NCBI GenBank assembly: GCA_038143955.1 | Contig: JAYQMT010000005.1 | Location: 434,001-498,000 of the forward strand | Direction of reading: 5' to 3' | Source of the DNA: Porticoccus sp038143955 | GTDB taxonomy: Bacteria > Pseudomonadota > Gammaproteobacteria > Pseudomonadales > Porticoccaceae | Length of the DNA stretch: 64,000 nt | Shown: positions 11,298-22,176 of the stretch, one piece after another | How the letters are laid out: every line of letters starts with the position of its first letter | Position numbering within the stretch: the stretch's first letter is position 1 | Notes under the pieces: generated by a model | What the model was told of the DNA's origin: nothing | Seen by the model: only the letters and a program-made list of their open reading frames with translations | Database searches by the model: none | Position numbers and translations under genes: made by a program

Positions 11298-14043
11298 TTA
11301 TCGCTTTCCTATCTTTTTTGAGATGAATATTTGTTTGTCCATATATAGTTCCAGATTATCTTCATTTAATCGATTGAGGGGAGCGAGATATTGGTTCAAA
11401 TCAGAGCTAGATTTGTTCATATTAGCTGCTACAGCGTAACCTTCCATGAACTCCTCAGCCAAAATTTCAAGTGATTCCTTCCATTGAGCTACACGGTCAT
11501 CCCAGTTTTCATCTGATTCCATTACTTTAGGTAATAAATTGGCTATTTTGGTGAACCTAAAAATCTTTGAGAAGAAATATGGATTTGTCCAAAAGCTATG
11601 CCAACCATATTAGCTTTGTTGTATAGCCCGTATAAAAGCAATTGGGGCTCTTTAGGCCGATCGCCATCCCAAGTACTAGTATCACAATTGGCTCCAGTTT
11701 TATAGTCTATGATTAAGTTTTCACCACTACTTATACGATCTATACGATCAATTGTTAACTTCAACGGTAGTCGACCTACATATATATTTTCTGATTTTTC
11801 TAAAAACGAGATTATAAATGGCATCCTTTCTTTTTCGACATTAAGCCATTTCAGCATTAATTTACTTAGGCGTTGTGTTTCAAGCGAGAGATATTTTGAC
11901 TTAATAATATCAGGCCTTTTAATTTTCCATTCATCTAGAACTGAACAAATAGATATTTTGATAACCTCTTTTAAATCCGGCTCTGTTAAATTAATTAGTC
12001 TCTTTTGAGAGCAGGTTTTTTCCAAAAAACTTGCATGCACTTATGGATAATTATGCCTCTTTCCATCAGAGATAAACCAAATGATGGAGGTTGTATCTCC
12101 CTCGCCCCTAATCGATGTATTGCGAAAGCGTTAAAAAGGGCATGAAGCTTGATTTTTCAGAATACTGCTTCCGCCAGTAATATTTTCCTTATTAAGATCA
12201 ACTATAGGGCCATTCGCGCATTCAACTCTCTCTAATTTCACAATTGATATATTCTGGTATATTGGATTGCTTGATAGGTTGCCATCGATATTAAGATCCT
12301 CAATTCCTATTTCTTTTAGGTCAGAAATTAAAGGACTTACCTTAAATGACTTATTATCTTTTGTTTCACTAAAACTGAAGACAGTATTATTTGAGGATAC
12401 TTTTATCCTCTCTAGTTGTTTTTTTGCAAGATTTAGTTGTACTTCAGGTGATGATTTGGGTGTCATGTGCCGTTTTTGAATATCCATGGGTATGAGAGAG
12501 CTCATACCACTTTTATTTGGCCAGCTGGCATCATCCATTCCAGTTACCCACAGGTGGTCAAATTTTAGTGTGTTGCTTTCTAATAATCCTATAATATGAA
12601 TCGGAATATCGAAATTTTTACGCTTAAAGACATACCTATCCGTTGCTCGATTTAGTAATTTTAATGCTTCTTTTATGGTCACCTTCTGCTTAAGTTGATC
12701 AAGAGAAGCGAGAGTCTCAAATGAATCAAACCATTCTTTTTGTAGGTTACCCTCTAAATTATTTAGATCTTGAAGCCCAGGCCAGCCAAAAGAGTCTAAT
12801 TGTTTTTGAAAAAGTTTTATCCAGACGGAAAAGTGATTTTTTTCAGATATTCCCTTCATATGGTTATTAGCTTCCTGACAGCAAAGCTATCACTCAAGCT
12901 ATCTTTATCGATGGGAGTACATTTTTTTTCTGAACACTTAAGCTCGCTGATGAATTGATTAAAAGATAATTCTAACTGCCCTTTTCTCCGAAGATATTTT
13001 TCAGCGACTGCTCGAGATAATAGCGAATAATTTTTACCCCAAAATGGAGAATTTAACAGCTGGCAATACCTCTCGAGACTTAGTTTGCTAACATTTATTG
13101 ATAATAAAAGCAGAGCAGTTGAGATGATCGGTGTATCGCTAAGCGTCGTACCTGTTGATGCCTCATATGAGCAGGCATCATAGGTGCGATTTAGGTCGTA
13201 ACCGGTTGGATTTAGTTCCTCCGAAAGTATTCTCTCGGTAGCCTTCAGTTGCAGAGTAGAATCAGACAGGATAATTCCTACACGATGTTCTGGGTGTTCT
13301 ATATGGATTTTTTTTGCCCACCTAGCTGCTGCTCTAATTTCTTGATTCATATCAAAAAATTCGATATATCTTGGTGGTGTTCGAACAATTTTTTTATATC
13401 TGCCTTCTGATGATTCTTGTACCAATTTTTTAGAGGCTGCTTTTATGAGATCTAGGTATAAAGGGGGTATTTGATCAAATCCGAGTGTAATGATATCACC
13501 AACATTTCTAATTTTTGCATTTTTAAAGAGTTCAGCTAAAACTTGGACAGCATCAGCTTCAGTAATAAATTTATAATTCTTTAAAGCTAACTCAAATTTT
13601 GAGATCCATTCATAAAATAGAGGTGCAGTATTCTTTAGTTTTAAGCAGGGAATCTTCCATCTCTGCATAATATTATAACTATCTCTCGCAAGGCTCGAGT
13701 AATTTTCAGGACTTAGGGGTTCGAAGCTATCTGCAATTATTTTTTCCCAGATAAGATGCTCGGTTAGGTCAGGGACAATAGAGTAATTTGGAGCCTTAAA
13801 TTCCCTATTATCACAATAACGTAACCACGTTTCTCTGACCCATCTCTCAATTGCGAAAATCTCAGGTTCAGCCCAGCTTATATTCCCCTGATCTATTTGA
13901 TATTGCCCCCAGCTTTCTCTGACTATTATGGCAAGATTGTCAGTAGCTGTGAGCACTAATACTCCTGATTTAATTTGATCTTTTATTGCATGAATATCAA
14001 AAAGCGGGCGCATCATGGCATTAAACTTTGTTATCCTAGTCAA
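11298..14043 (-). CDS. AddB-like probable DNA repair nuclease, frameshifted
   Basis: About 900 residues. The N-terminal part resembles an inactive helicase fold (RPLFDIHAIKDQIKSGVLVL, then RWVRETWLRYCDN). The middle has GLLESNTLKFDHLWVTGMDD and WPNKSGMSSLIP, and the C-terminal third has QASCPFNAFAIHRLGARE and the PD-(D/E)XK nuclease motif ENLIIDYKTG. This matches the AddB-like 'probable DNA repair protein' family of gammaproteobacteria. Only one cysteine (CPF) is seen where AddB proteins carry an iron-sulfur staple, so I do not claim a cluster. Frame breaks lie near 12860, 12130 (T5 run), 12035 (A6 run) and 11550 (A4 run). The gene ends directly before the helicase gene, so the pair is expected to act as one helicase-nuclease. 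Confidence 0.8.
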
Positions 14044-14140
14044 AATCTATGATCGCACAACCTTAGATTTGAAAAAAGATGTACTTCATAGGTTTTTTGT
14101 TTTTCATAATCCCTAAAGCTAATTAGGAGATATAACTAAT

Positions 14141-15412
14141 ATGACTATGGTTTATTTTAGTTTTATTATTGGTGGATTTATTCTTGGTGCATTAACAGCA
14201 TTCTTCGTCGCAAAGGGGCTATAGCATCTCGTGACCAACAAAAAGCTGTATTAGCGACACGTCTTGAGATGGAGCAAAATAGATTCAGAGAGCAGTCTTT
14301 ATCAAATGAGGCTAAACATAATGAGCAGTCAGCTTTACTAAAAGAATCCCGTGAAATTCTAGGTAAAGAATTTGAGAATTTAGCTAATCGAATATTTGAT
14401 TCTAAGCAGGAGAAATTCTCAAAAGACAATCAACGCACACTCGATTCTTCTATTGGCCCATTGCGCGAAGAAATTACCAGATTCCATAAGCATATAGAGG
14501 ATTCTCATCATAGAGAAAATGCTGCGAGAAGTGAAATGAATGGATCAATTAAAGAATTGATGAAACAGACTAATCTGGTAAGAGGGGAGGCCTCAAACTT
14601 AGCAAGTGCCCTTAAGGGTGATAGCAAGTCTCAGGGTAATTGGGGAGAGATGATTTTGGAAAGAATGCTAGAAGAATCAGGCCTTTCCAGTCCTAGGGAG
14701 TATGTAACTCAAGAGCCACATATAGATCAACAGGGGCGGCGAAGGCTTCCTGATGTGATTATTCATATGCCTGATCAAAGAGACATGGTGATTGATTCAA
14801 AGGTTTCGCTGACAGATTACGAGCGATATAAAAATGAACCTGATGTCGTGGAGCAAAAAAAGCATCTAAAACAGCATATCAACTCTGTTAAGGTTCACAT
14901 AAAAGAACTTCATGAAAAATCTTATGAGCAGCTTGAAGGTATCAACACCCTAGATTTTGTATTGTTATTTATACCAATAGAGGGTGCTTTCATGTTAGCC
15001 CTGCAAAATGATGATATGTTGTTTAACGATGCATATAAAAAGAACATCATTCTCTCAAGCCCCAGTACTTTGATGGCTATGTTAAAGATTGTGAAAAATG
15101 TTTGGCGCTTCGAAGATCAAAATAGAAATTCACAGAAAATCTCTGATGAAGCGGGAAAGCTTTATGATCAAATGGCGCTAGTGATAGAGTCATTAGATAA
15201 TATTGGAGAACATATTGAAAAAGTCAGAATGCATTTGAGATGGCAAAAAAGCGAATGAAAACTGGTAAAGGCAACCTTATGAATAGGTTTGATACCATTA
15301 AAAAATTAGGTCCAAATACAAACGCAACATTTCACAAGCTTGGATTGATCAAGATAAAAATAAGGAACACCTGTCTCTAAAGCATGACTTAGATCGACAA
15401 AAAATAGAGTGA
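14141..15412 (+). CDS. rmuC: DNA recombination protein RmuC, frameshifted
   Basis: RmuC-family protein thought to limit inversions at short inverted repeats, with a membrane-anchored nuclease-like fold. It starts with a transmembrane helix (MTMVYFSFIIGGFILGALTA), followed by a coiled-coil region and the core motifs NWGEMILERMLEESGL, RRLPDVIIHMPDQRDMVIDS (DSKVSL follows) and IPIEGAFMLAL. The C-terminus continues as AFEMAKKRMKTGKGNL and ends near 15410. Breaks lie near 14209 (G4 run), near 15222 (A5 run) and near 15335. It diverges from the AddB-like gene, which groups repair functions here. Confidence 0.9.
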
Positions 15413-15463
15413 AATATACAATTTAACTTGGTTAAATCATCAATTATGGTGAATGTTAAACAA

Positions 15464-16004
15464 TGAATTCAATAACACACATAGAATATATTTTAATACC
15501 AGTATCAGTAATCTGTATGTTAGGTTTGTATGCTTTTATTCTTTACCTGAGGGTCCGCAGGCAAAACCTGCAAAGAAAAATAATGCTGATATTCTTTCAA
15601 AGCATTTAATTAAGCGACAGGCTGAATTTCAGGAGAGTATTCGGGTAATTGCATCTGCGATTCTTCAGAATCAGGTAAGCTTGACTGAGGGCGCGATAAG
15701 GATAAATAAACTCTCCGGTCTATTAGAGGACACTCTCAGTGACGATATTGCATATGAGGTTTTTTCAGAATTAACTGAGGCAACAGCTCATATTCCAATT
15801 CTAGAAAATTGGGCTAAACTTACGAAAAAAGAGCAGGCTTTTTTTTGAAGTCGAAAGAAAAAAATAGAGAAAGGTTTTCATCATTTAATTAAGGGCTCTG
15901 CCCAAAGAATTCTTGATATACACTCTGGGAAAATACAGCTAGAGAAAAAATATCCATTTAGAGGCGCTGTAGAAAAAATTCCTTCTAAATTTATCGATGG
16001 TTAA
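15464..16004 (+). CDS. DUF2489 family membrane-anchored protein, frameshifted
   Basis: Reconstructed from two one-base losses (near 15580 in an A5 run and near 15845 in a T8 run), this gives about 180 residues. The N-terminus MNSITHIEYILIPVSVICML has one transmembrane helix, followed by a basic linker, a helical region ILSKHLIKRQAEFQESIRVI, LTEGAIRINKLSGLLED, and AHIPILENWAKLTKKEQ. The tail continues EVERKKIEKGFHHLIKGSAQ. This is the DUF2489 pattern. The function is unknown. It follows rmuC in the same direction. Confidence 0.72.
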
Positions 16005-16084
16005 TGTAACCAGTAAACCCGATAAGCGATGATGATTTTAAAAAAACTATTAGCGCTTAAGCAGTTTTTCAAACTATAGGATTA

Positions 16085-16405
16085 TCATTTAAGGTATGGA
16101 ATAGTTCCAGCAGCATCACTACTATCAATTATATGGACGGTGCTGTTGCTTCCGTTCATCCTTAATTTTCTGAATTCTTGGTAGTCTGGATCGTCAATAA
16201 ATGCTTGAGCTGCATCTAAGTTCGGAAACTCAACTATTGCTATCAGTGAAGCATCGGTCGGTTTACCTTCAACTTGCTTAATATTTCCGCTTCTCGATAA
16301 ATACTTACCGCCATGCTTATGTACAATTTCATGAACATTTATCGCATAGCTAGATACCCAAGACTCATCAGTAATAACGACTTCTCCAATCAAATAGGCA
16401 GTCAC
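16085..16405 (-). CDS. DUF1330 domain protein
   Basis: 106 residues from a GTG at 16405, chosen because GGAGGA lies five bases upstream; the longer reading from 16429 would include that ribosome site. The sequence TAYLIGEVVITDESWVSSYA, HGGKYLSRSGN and LIAIVEFPNLDAAQAFIDDP is the ferredoxin-like dimeric alpha/beta-barrel fold of DUF1330. The family has no settled biochemical role. The gene is intact and leads a group of small minus-strand genes. Confidence 0.82.
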   Translation of the reverse strand: MTAYLIGEVVITDESWVSSYAINVHEIVHKHGGKYLSRSGNIKQVEGKPTDASLIAIVEFPNLDAAQAFIDDPDYQEFRKLRMNGSNSTVHIIDSSDAAGTIPYLK

Positions 16406-16457
16406 TTTTTCCTCCAATATTTTATACAAATTAGTGAATTATTAATATCAGGCTACG

Positions 16458-16857
16458 TTATGAAATTACCCCAAGCATAACGAACCCCCATGGTACGTAA
16501 AAAAGTGAGCCAAAAATTATGATATTCCACAAAGATTGCATACACCAATTTGTGTTAGCCTTTATATCTTTTTTGGTCGCCTGCATTGATGTTGAAATTT
16601 GTAGTGCAGCCAAAGAATAGAAAAATGGGACAATTAAACCAATAATAAGTGAAGACATACTACTAGGCGATAATTTTAGGCATGTTGCCAAAACAACTAC
16701 AAAAATAGACCCATAAAATATCACTTTTTTAGCTTCAGTAAAAAGTTGCATATTTTGAAAATTCTTCCAAAGAAAGTAAAGCATTGCGAGGGGCCAAAAA
16801 AAAAATGGATCCAAAAAATATTTGGAGGGGGGAGTAGATTGGAACGCATACTTTCAT
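16458..16857 (-). CDS. Multi-pass membrane protein, unknown, frameshifted
   Basis: The reading starts at ATG 16857 (MKVCVPIYSPLQIFFGSIFF) and continues after a frame break in a T10 run near 16800-16808 as PLAMLYFLWKNFQNM. Three or four hydrophobic segments follow (KVIFYGSIFVVVLATCL, SSLIIGLIVPFFYSLAALQI, IIIFGSLFYVPWGFVML). About 132 residues. I do not recognise a named family. It starts a few bases after the cupin gene stop and is probably cotranscribed with it. Confidence 0.6.
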
Positions 16858-16862
16858 CATAT

Positions 16863-17285
16863 TCATTCTTTTTCAGGAAGAAATATTCGATCTTTACCAA
16901 AAAATTCAGGAGCTTGCACTGATAACACTTTTAAGGGATTAATAGATGTGACTTTTACTGCGTGAGGAGTGCCTTTTTTTATGCGCAAATAATCCCCTTG
17001 TTTGATCATATATCGCTCATTATTTTCCTGAAACTCGCCTTCTCCGTCTAAAACATAAATAGTTTCAGTATGATTGGCATGCATATGCAGAGGAACTGAT
17101 TTTTTAATTACAATCAAAAAATCAGTAGAATTCTTATCACTTGATAGTTTATGAACGTATATATTATCGATATCCTTTGCTATTGACATTGAATCCAATG
17201 CAATTTTTTCTGAGTAGGCAGGGCATGAACCAACCATGAAGATTGAGATAAATATAAAAGTTGATAAATAATATTTATTAATCAT
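16863..17285 (-). CDS. Exported cupin-domain protein
   Basis: 140 residues from ATG 17285; a start at 17315 would add ten residues. A signal sequence (MINKYYLSTFIFISIFMVGS) ends near CPAYS. VGSC could be a weak lipobox, otherwise signal peptidase I would cut after Ala or Ser in AYS. The cupin core follows: VPLHMHANHTETIYVLDGEG gives the first metal-binding motif (two His and a Glu) and GDYLRIKKGTPHAVK the second. A periplasmic small-molecule-binding or stabilising role is possible. The substrate is unknown. Confidence 0.75.
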   Translation of the reverse strand: MINKYYLSTFIFISIFMVGSCPAYSEKIALDSMSIAKDIDNIYVHKLSSDKNSTDFLIVIKKSVPLHMHANHTETIYVLDGEGEFQENNERYMIKQGDYLRIKKGTPHAVKVTSINPLKVLSVQAPEFFGKDRIFLPEKE

Positions 17286-17362
17286 AGATTTTAATAGAAC
17301 TTCCTCTTTTCTCATTCTAGCTTTCAGTATCTATTTTTTGACAATAGAAAAAACCTAACTTG

Positions 17363-19597
17363 TTATTCAACGCTATTTAGTAGAGAGTTGAGGGTTTTGC
17401 TTGGCCTCATAGCTTTTTCAACTATTTCGGCATTAGGTCGATAATAGCCGCCGATATCAACTTTGTCTCCTTGGCAAGATATAAGCTCATCTGTGATAGT
17501 TTTTTCGTTATCACGAAGTTTTTTTGACAATCCCTTAAAAATTCCTTGGAGTTGAGTGCATTCAACCTGTTTTGAGATTTCATCAGCCCAATATAAAGCT
17601 AAATAAAAATGACTACCCCTATTATCAAGTTCCCTCACTTTTCTTGATGGTGATTTTCCTTCTTCAAGGAGCCTGCATGTTGCTTTATCCAATGAGTCAG
17701 CTAGTATTTTTGCTTTAGGGTTATCAGTTTTTGTAGCAATATCTTCCAGTGAAACTGCTAAAGCAAGAAATTCTCCTAGCGAATCCCATCTGAGGTGACC
17801 TTCTTCTACAAACTGTTGCACGTGTTTTGGTGCAGAGCCCCCAGCACCGGTTTCATAAAGACCTCCTCCAGCCATAAGAGGTACTATTGATAGCATTTTC
17901 GCGCTCGTTCCCAGCTCTAATATTGGAAAGAGGTCAGTCAAATAATCCCTTAATACGTTTCCTGTAACAGAGATAGTATCTTTGCCACTCTTCATTCTCT
18001 CCATTGTCAGACGAATTGCTCTTTCCGGAGTCATGATTTCAATACGCACACCTTTTGTGTCATGGTCTTGAAGATATTTATCTACTTTTTGGATCATTTG
18101 TGCATCATGACCACGCTTATCATCTAACCAAAAGATTGCTGGGGTATTGCTTGCTTTAGCGCGGTTAATAGCTAATTTTACCCAGTCCTGAATAGGCTCA
18201 TCCTTCACTTGACACATGCGCCATATATCACCTTTTTGGACTTTTTCATGCTGAAGTAAAATTTCACCATTCTGGTCAACTACCTGCATTTTTCCATCTG
18301 ATGGCACAGTGAATGTCTTATCATGTGAGCCATATTCCTCTGCTTTTTTTGCCATAAGACCCACGTTAGACACTGTTCCCATTGTTGTTGGATCAAATGC
18401 ATCATGATGTTTGCAAAAGTTAATTACTTCTTGATATATAGTTGCATAGCTGGTGTCTGGAATAACTGCTTTCACATCCCTTAATTTGCCATGTGCGTTC
18501 CACATTTTGCCGCCACTACGTATCATTGCTGGCATAGATGCGTCAACAATCACATCACTAGGCACATGAAGGTTAGTAATACCTCTATCTGAATCAACCA
18601 TAGCCATTTCTGGTCGGATTTCGTAACATTTTCGAAATTCTGTCTCTACTTCAACCCTCATAGAATAGGGGAGCTGATCAACTTTCTTTAAAACACTCCC
18701 TATTCCGTCATTTGGATTAACCTCCAATTCAGCAAGAATTGATTTATATTTTTGGAAAGCCTCCTCATAATAAACAGTAACGGCATGGCCAAAAATAATA
18801 GGATCTGATACCTTCATCATTGTTGCTTTGAGATGCAGTGAAAATAATAGATCTGCTTTTCTAGCACCTTCCATCTCTTCACCCAAAAATTTTCGAAGCG
18901 CTTTAACACTCATAAACATAATACTTACTAAGTCTTTCTTATCAGTTGCAATATTCTCTTTCAATACCGTGATCTTTCCTTTAGCGTCAACATGCTGAAT
19001 ATTTACCAGACCAGATTTTTTTAATGTTGTGGACATATCGCTACTATAAAAATCTCCACTTCTCATATGTGCAACATGCGTTCTTGAAGACTGACTCCAT
19101 TTACCCATACTGTGTGGATTTTTACGGGCAAATTTTTTAACAGCACTAGGAGCTCTTCGGTCTGAATTTCCTTCACGAAGCACTGGATTTACTGCGCTTC
19201 CAAGAACTTTTGCATACTTATCTTTTATAGTTTTTGTTTCTGGATCTTTCGCTGTCTCAGGATAATCAGGTATGTCGTAACCTTTAGACTGAAGTTCAGA
19301 GATTGCCTCTTGGAGCTGAGGAATAGATGCGCTTATATTAGGCAATTTAATGATATTAGCCTGAGGATCTTGGGTTAGAAGACCAAGTTCTTCCAGGGCA
19401 TTATTCTCTTGTTTTTCTTTCGGTAAATTTTCTGAAAATGCAGATATTATTCTAGAAGCTAAAGAGAGATCAGATGTTTCGACAATAACATTCGCAGCTT
19501 TAGTAAATGCATTAACTATAGGTAAGAGAGAATATGTTGCTAAAGCTGGAGCTTCATCAGTTTTAGTATAAATTATTTTTGAAATTTTGTTATTCAC
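17363..19597 (-). CDS. icd: Isocitrate dehydrogenase, NADP-dependent, monomeric type
   Basis: 744 residues, the standard size of the monomeric IDH-II family. It begins SKIIYTKTDEAPALATYSLL. Family segments include NPVLREGNSDRRAPSAVKKF (isocitrate-binding SNSDRR-like region), MGKWSQSSRTHVAHM, FWLDDKRGHDAQMI and GGGLYETGAGGSAPKHVQQF. It converts isocitrate to 2-oxoglutarate with NADPH formation in the TCA cycle. The gene is intact, with GAGGAGCAACC upstream as a likely ribosome site. It is one of the longest unbroken genes in the window. Confidence 0.97.
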   Translation of the reverse strand: MNNKISKIIYTKTDEAPALATYSLLPIVNAFTKAANVIVETSDLSLASRIISAFSENLPKEKQENNALEELGLLTQDPQANIIKLPNISASIPQLQEAISELQSKGYDIPDYPETAKDPETKTIKDKYAKVLGSAVNPVLREGNSDRRAPSAVKKFARKNPHSMGKWSQSSRTHVAHMRSGDFYSSDMSTTLKKSGLVNIQHVDAKGKITVLKENIATDKKDLVSIMFMSVKALRKFLGEEMEGARKADLLFSLHLKATMMKVSDPIIFGHAVTVYYEEAFQKYKSILAELEVNPNDGIGSVLKKVDQLPYSMRVEVETEFRKCYEIRPEMAMVDSDRGITNLHVPSDVIVDASMPAMIRSGGKMWNAHGKLRDVKAVIPDTSYATIYQEVINFCKHHDAFDPTTMGTVSNVGLMAKKAEEYGSHDKTFTVPSDGKMQVVDQNGEILLQHEKVQKGDIWRMCQVKDEPIQDWVKLAINRAKASNTPAIFWLDDKRGHDAQMIQKVDKYLQDHDTKGVRIEIMTPERAIRLTMERMKSGKDTISVTGNVLRDYLTDLFPILELGTSAKMLSIVPLMAGGGLYETGAGGSAPKHVQQFVEEGHLRWDSLGEFLALAVSLEDIATKTDNPKAKILADSLDKATCRLLEEGKSPSRKVRELDNRGSHFYLALYWADEISKQVECTQLQGIFKGLSKKLRDNEKTITDELISCQGDKVDIGGYYRPNAEIVEKAMRPSKTLNSLLNSVE

Positions 19598-19796
19598 AGG
19601 TTGCTCCTCAGGATTCTGTTAAATATCTATAGAATTAATACGCATCGATATATTTAAAGATGACATTTTATATATGACTTATTGTGTGATTATATAAAAA
19701 ATTATAGAAAATTTAAAGTTTTTGTAAAAAAACTACAAACATATTCTTTTGAGATCCAAACATGCATAGAGTGAATAATTGGTTTCCTTACTTAAT

Positions 19797-19832
19797 AAAA
19801 AAGGCGACTGGTTATTAATCAACCCGCCGCCT
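19797..19832 (-). terminator. Rho-independent terminator of the cold-shock gene
   Basis: On the minus strand, AGGCG and CGCCT form a stem that encloses a second paired set GGTT/AACC, followed directly by TTTTTT. It lies about 25 bases after the csp stop codon. Confidence 0.8.
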
Positions 19833-19856
19833 CTATGTACTCATTTTTTGAATAAA

Positions 19857-20063
19857 TTATTCAGGAACTACGTTATTTGCACACGGCCCTTTTTGACCTT
19901 GACCAACTTCAAATGAGACTGCTTGACCGTCATTTAAGGTAGCGTAACCACCACCATTTTTTATTTCTGAATGATGTACAAAAAGGTCTTTTCCTCCTTC
20001 TTCTGGAGTTATAAAACCAAAACCTTTGTCAGCATTAAACCACTTCACTGTACCTTTGCTCAT
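19857..20063 (-). CDS. Cold-shock protein, CspA family
   Basis: 68 residues: MSKGTVKWFNADKGFGFITP, LFVHHSEI and GQKGPCANNVVPE. The RNP1 (KGFGFI) and RNP2 (LFVHH) nucleic-acid-binding motifs are both intact. It is a single OB-fold RNA chaperone. A TATAAT-like -10 box on the minus strand at 20116-20121 would give a leader of roughly 45 bases, shorter than that of E. coli cspA. The gene has its own terminator and appears monocistronic. Which Csp paralogue it is cannot be assigned. Confidence 0.95.
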   Translation of the reverse strand: MSKGTVKWFNADKGFGFITPEEGGKDLFVHHSEIKNGGGYATLNDGQAVSFEVGQGQKGPCANNVVPE

Positions 20064-20192
20064 AGTATTCTCTTTTATTTTCTTAATTGAATTTTATGCA
20101 GAACCCTGCCTTGTTATTATAACCTTAAACACAGTAAAAACTACTAAGGTCAAAAAACAATTTTTTGGTGCGTGCGAGACATTAAATTTTCT

Positions 20193-20216
20193 GCAATAAA
20201 AAAGACTTTTTATTGC
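20193..20216. terminator. AT-rich hairpin between trmA and csp, possible trmA terminator
   Basis: GCAATAAAAA and TTTTTATTGC form a perfect 10-bp inverted repeat around a four-base loop, 47 bases downstream of the trmA stop on the minus strand. The U-rich arm lies inside the stem, so termination would be weak. It also lies upstream of the likely csp promoter. Confidence 0.4.
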
Positions 20217-20262
20217 TTATTAAGCAGAGAAATATTCTAATAAAGTATTGATATTTATGCTT

Positions 20263-21348
20263 TTATAAATTTTTTAATTTAAGAAATACTCCACATTCCA
20301 AATGGTCTGTATATGGAAATTGATCAAAAACTGCAAAGTTTTTTATAGAGTGTGTCGCGCTAATTTCCTGTATATTTTTTTGTAAGGTCTTAGGATTACA
20401 TGAAATATAAAGAATATTTTTAAATTTCTTTAATAAATTTAGCGTTTTTTCATCTAAACCTGCACGGGGCGGATCTACAAAAATCGTATCTAGTTTATAG
20501 CTATTTAGGTCAATATTTTTTAACCTACGAAACTTTCTAACTTTGTTTAGAGCGCTTGTAATCTCCTCACTGGACATTCTACAAATCTCGACATTTCTAA
20601 TATTATTTTTCTCTAAATTAAAATAAGCAGCTTTAACTGATGCTTTTGATACTTCTGTAGCTAGGACTTTTTTTAAAGTTTTTAGACAGCACACAAGTAA
20701 AATTTCCATTACCGCAATATAGCTCTAGTAGATCATTTTCGCATTTTTGTGTTTGACGGATCGCCCAGCTAAGCATTACTTGGTTTATTCTTGCATTGGG
20801 TTGTGTAAACCCATTTTCAATTTGCTTATAGTAGTAATCAATCCCATCAATAGGTAATTTTTCTACAACATAGTCATGACCAATTATTAATTTTTTCTTT
20901 CGGCTTCGTCCTATGATATTTATCATAAATTTTATATGAAGATTAGTGGCTTCTTTTTTCCAATCTTCATCAATGGGTTTGTGATAAATGAGAGTAACAA
21001 CTACATCATCACTAAGTGTCGTTAAAAATTCTGCAGAAAATAATTTATTTTTTAGTATATTGTTTTTATTGATCTCCAAAAGTAAAGGAGCCATGAGCTC
21101 ATTTATTTTTTTCGAGCCTATAGGAAATTCCTTGATTATATAGGGGTTTTTTTTATCAGGGTTGTTCATTGCATAAAAAACTTCACCATCTTCATGCCAA
21201 ATGCGAAATTCAGCTCTCATTCTAAAATTAAGAGGTTCTGATTTATAAACTTCAAATGCTGGCAGCGAGATGTCAGAAAAAACCTTTTTAGGTTACTTAT
21301 TTTTAAATGAAGCTGATGATCATATTCAACTGGATTTATTTGATGCAC
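20263..21348 (-). CDS. trmA: tRNA (uracil-54-C5)-methyltransferase, frameshifted
   Basis: Makes ribothymidine at position 54 of tRNA. Start GTG at 21348 with AGGAAG seven bases upstream gives HQINPVEYDHQLHLKISNL, which aligns with the E. coli N-terminus. Then come NFRMRAEFRIWHEDGEV, NGFTQPNARINQVMLSWA, the SAM-binding LELYCGNGNFT, TIFVDPPRAGLDEKTL and the catalytic-cysteine motif ILYISCNPKTL. About 361 residues. Breaks lie near 21285 (T6 run) and near 20670 (A7 run), and both sides align to the same family. Confidence 0.92.
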
Positions 21349-21392
21349 GCATTATCTTCCTAAAATGATAAAAATATATCAAATAACTTGAA

Positions 21393-21815
21393 TTATAGTG
21401 ATCTATGAATTTTATGAGTTGCTATATTATTACGCCAAAGTTGTTGGCAATGAAACTGATATTCATCTTTCAAAATATCATCAGTTCTTGATGCCATAAT
21501 AAAATCATTTTTATGGAGTCCTGCTATCTCATGACTCCACCAAGTTACCTTTACTTTACCCCATTCTACTAGTAGTGCTGGATGATGCCCCACTGATTCT
21601 GCTATTTCGCCAACTTGATTTGCAAATTTTAGTGCCTTCTGAAAATTATCAAAGGCATATATCCTTGAGATCTGGGGTATATCTTGCTGGGTAGTTATAT
21701 TCCATAGTGGGAGGTCTTGTAGTAAAAAGTTTTGTTCTCCGGCTGATAGCCGAACAGCATCAACAGAACAAGCTTCACAGCTTTCCTTCGACAGATTTTT
21801 ATTGCTACTTGACAT
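21393..21815 (-). CDS. Pterin-4a-carbinolamine dehydratase family protein
   Basis: 140 residues. The dehydratase motif is seen as FANQVGEIAESVGHHPALLV with VKVTWWSHEIAGLHKNDFIM (the conserved H-H-P and H residues). The N-terminal ESCEACSVDAVRLS segment is typical of the proteobacterial form. The family recycles the pterin cofactor of aromatic hydroxylases, but no phenylalanine hydroxylase gene is in this window, so another role such as in molybdopterin or regulation is possible. Intact, placed between trmA and tusE on the same strand. Confidence 0.9.
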   Translation of the reverse strand: MSSSNKNLSKESCEACSVDAVRLSAGEQNFLLQDLPLWNITTQQDIPQISRIYAFDNFQKALKFANQVGEIAESVGHHPALLVEWGKVKVTWWSHEIAGLHKNDFIMASRTDDILKDEYQFHCQQLWRNNIATHKIHRSL

Positions 21816-21850
21816 AAAAAACCTACATTAGCTAATTTGAATATTACGGA

Positions 21851-22176
21851 CTACAAGCAATTCTTTGGTTTCGGAAGACCAGCAAGTTTGGCTACAACCT
21901 TGGCCGGACTTTGGGGAAACAATTTCATTAAATATATACTGTGAGCCTTATCCGCACTTAAATTCATACCAATAATTTTAATTAATGGGCGCATTGATGG
22001 AGAGAATCCATATTCAGCATAAAATTTTCTAGCCAAAATGAGAATCTCAACATGCTCTGGTGTAAGCAATAAGTTTTCATCAACAGAGAGTCTTTCGGCA
22101 TTTTTTTCAGACCAAGCAGTGAGCTTCTCTAGATAATTTATCTTTGTTTCTATTTTTTATTCCAGGTAAAGTTAAT
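21851..22176 (-). CDS. tusE: TusE/DsrC family sulfur-relay protein, frameshifted
   Basis: The C-terminus has the family signature YAEYGFSPSMRPLIKIIGMN and ends LPKPKNCL. Only the terminal cysteine is present; the second conserved DsrC cysteine is replaced within SPAKVVAKLAG, so this is the TusE type that passes sulfur to MnmA for 2-thiouridine in tRNA wobble bases. Upstream, IETKINYLEKLTAWSEKNAE extends the reading. A missing A in an A6 run near 22155 links it to INFTWNKK. No standard start codon is visible at the 5' end, which would overlap the yccA stop, so the exact start is uncertain. Confidence 0.85.
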
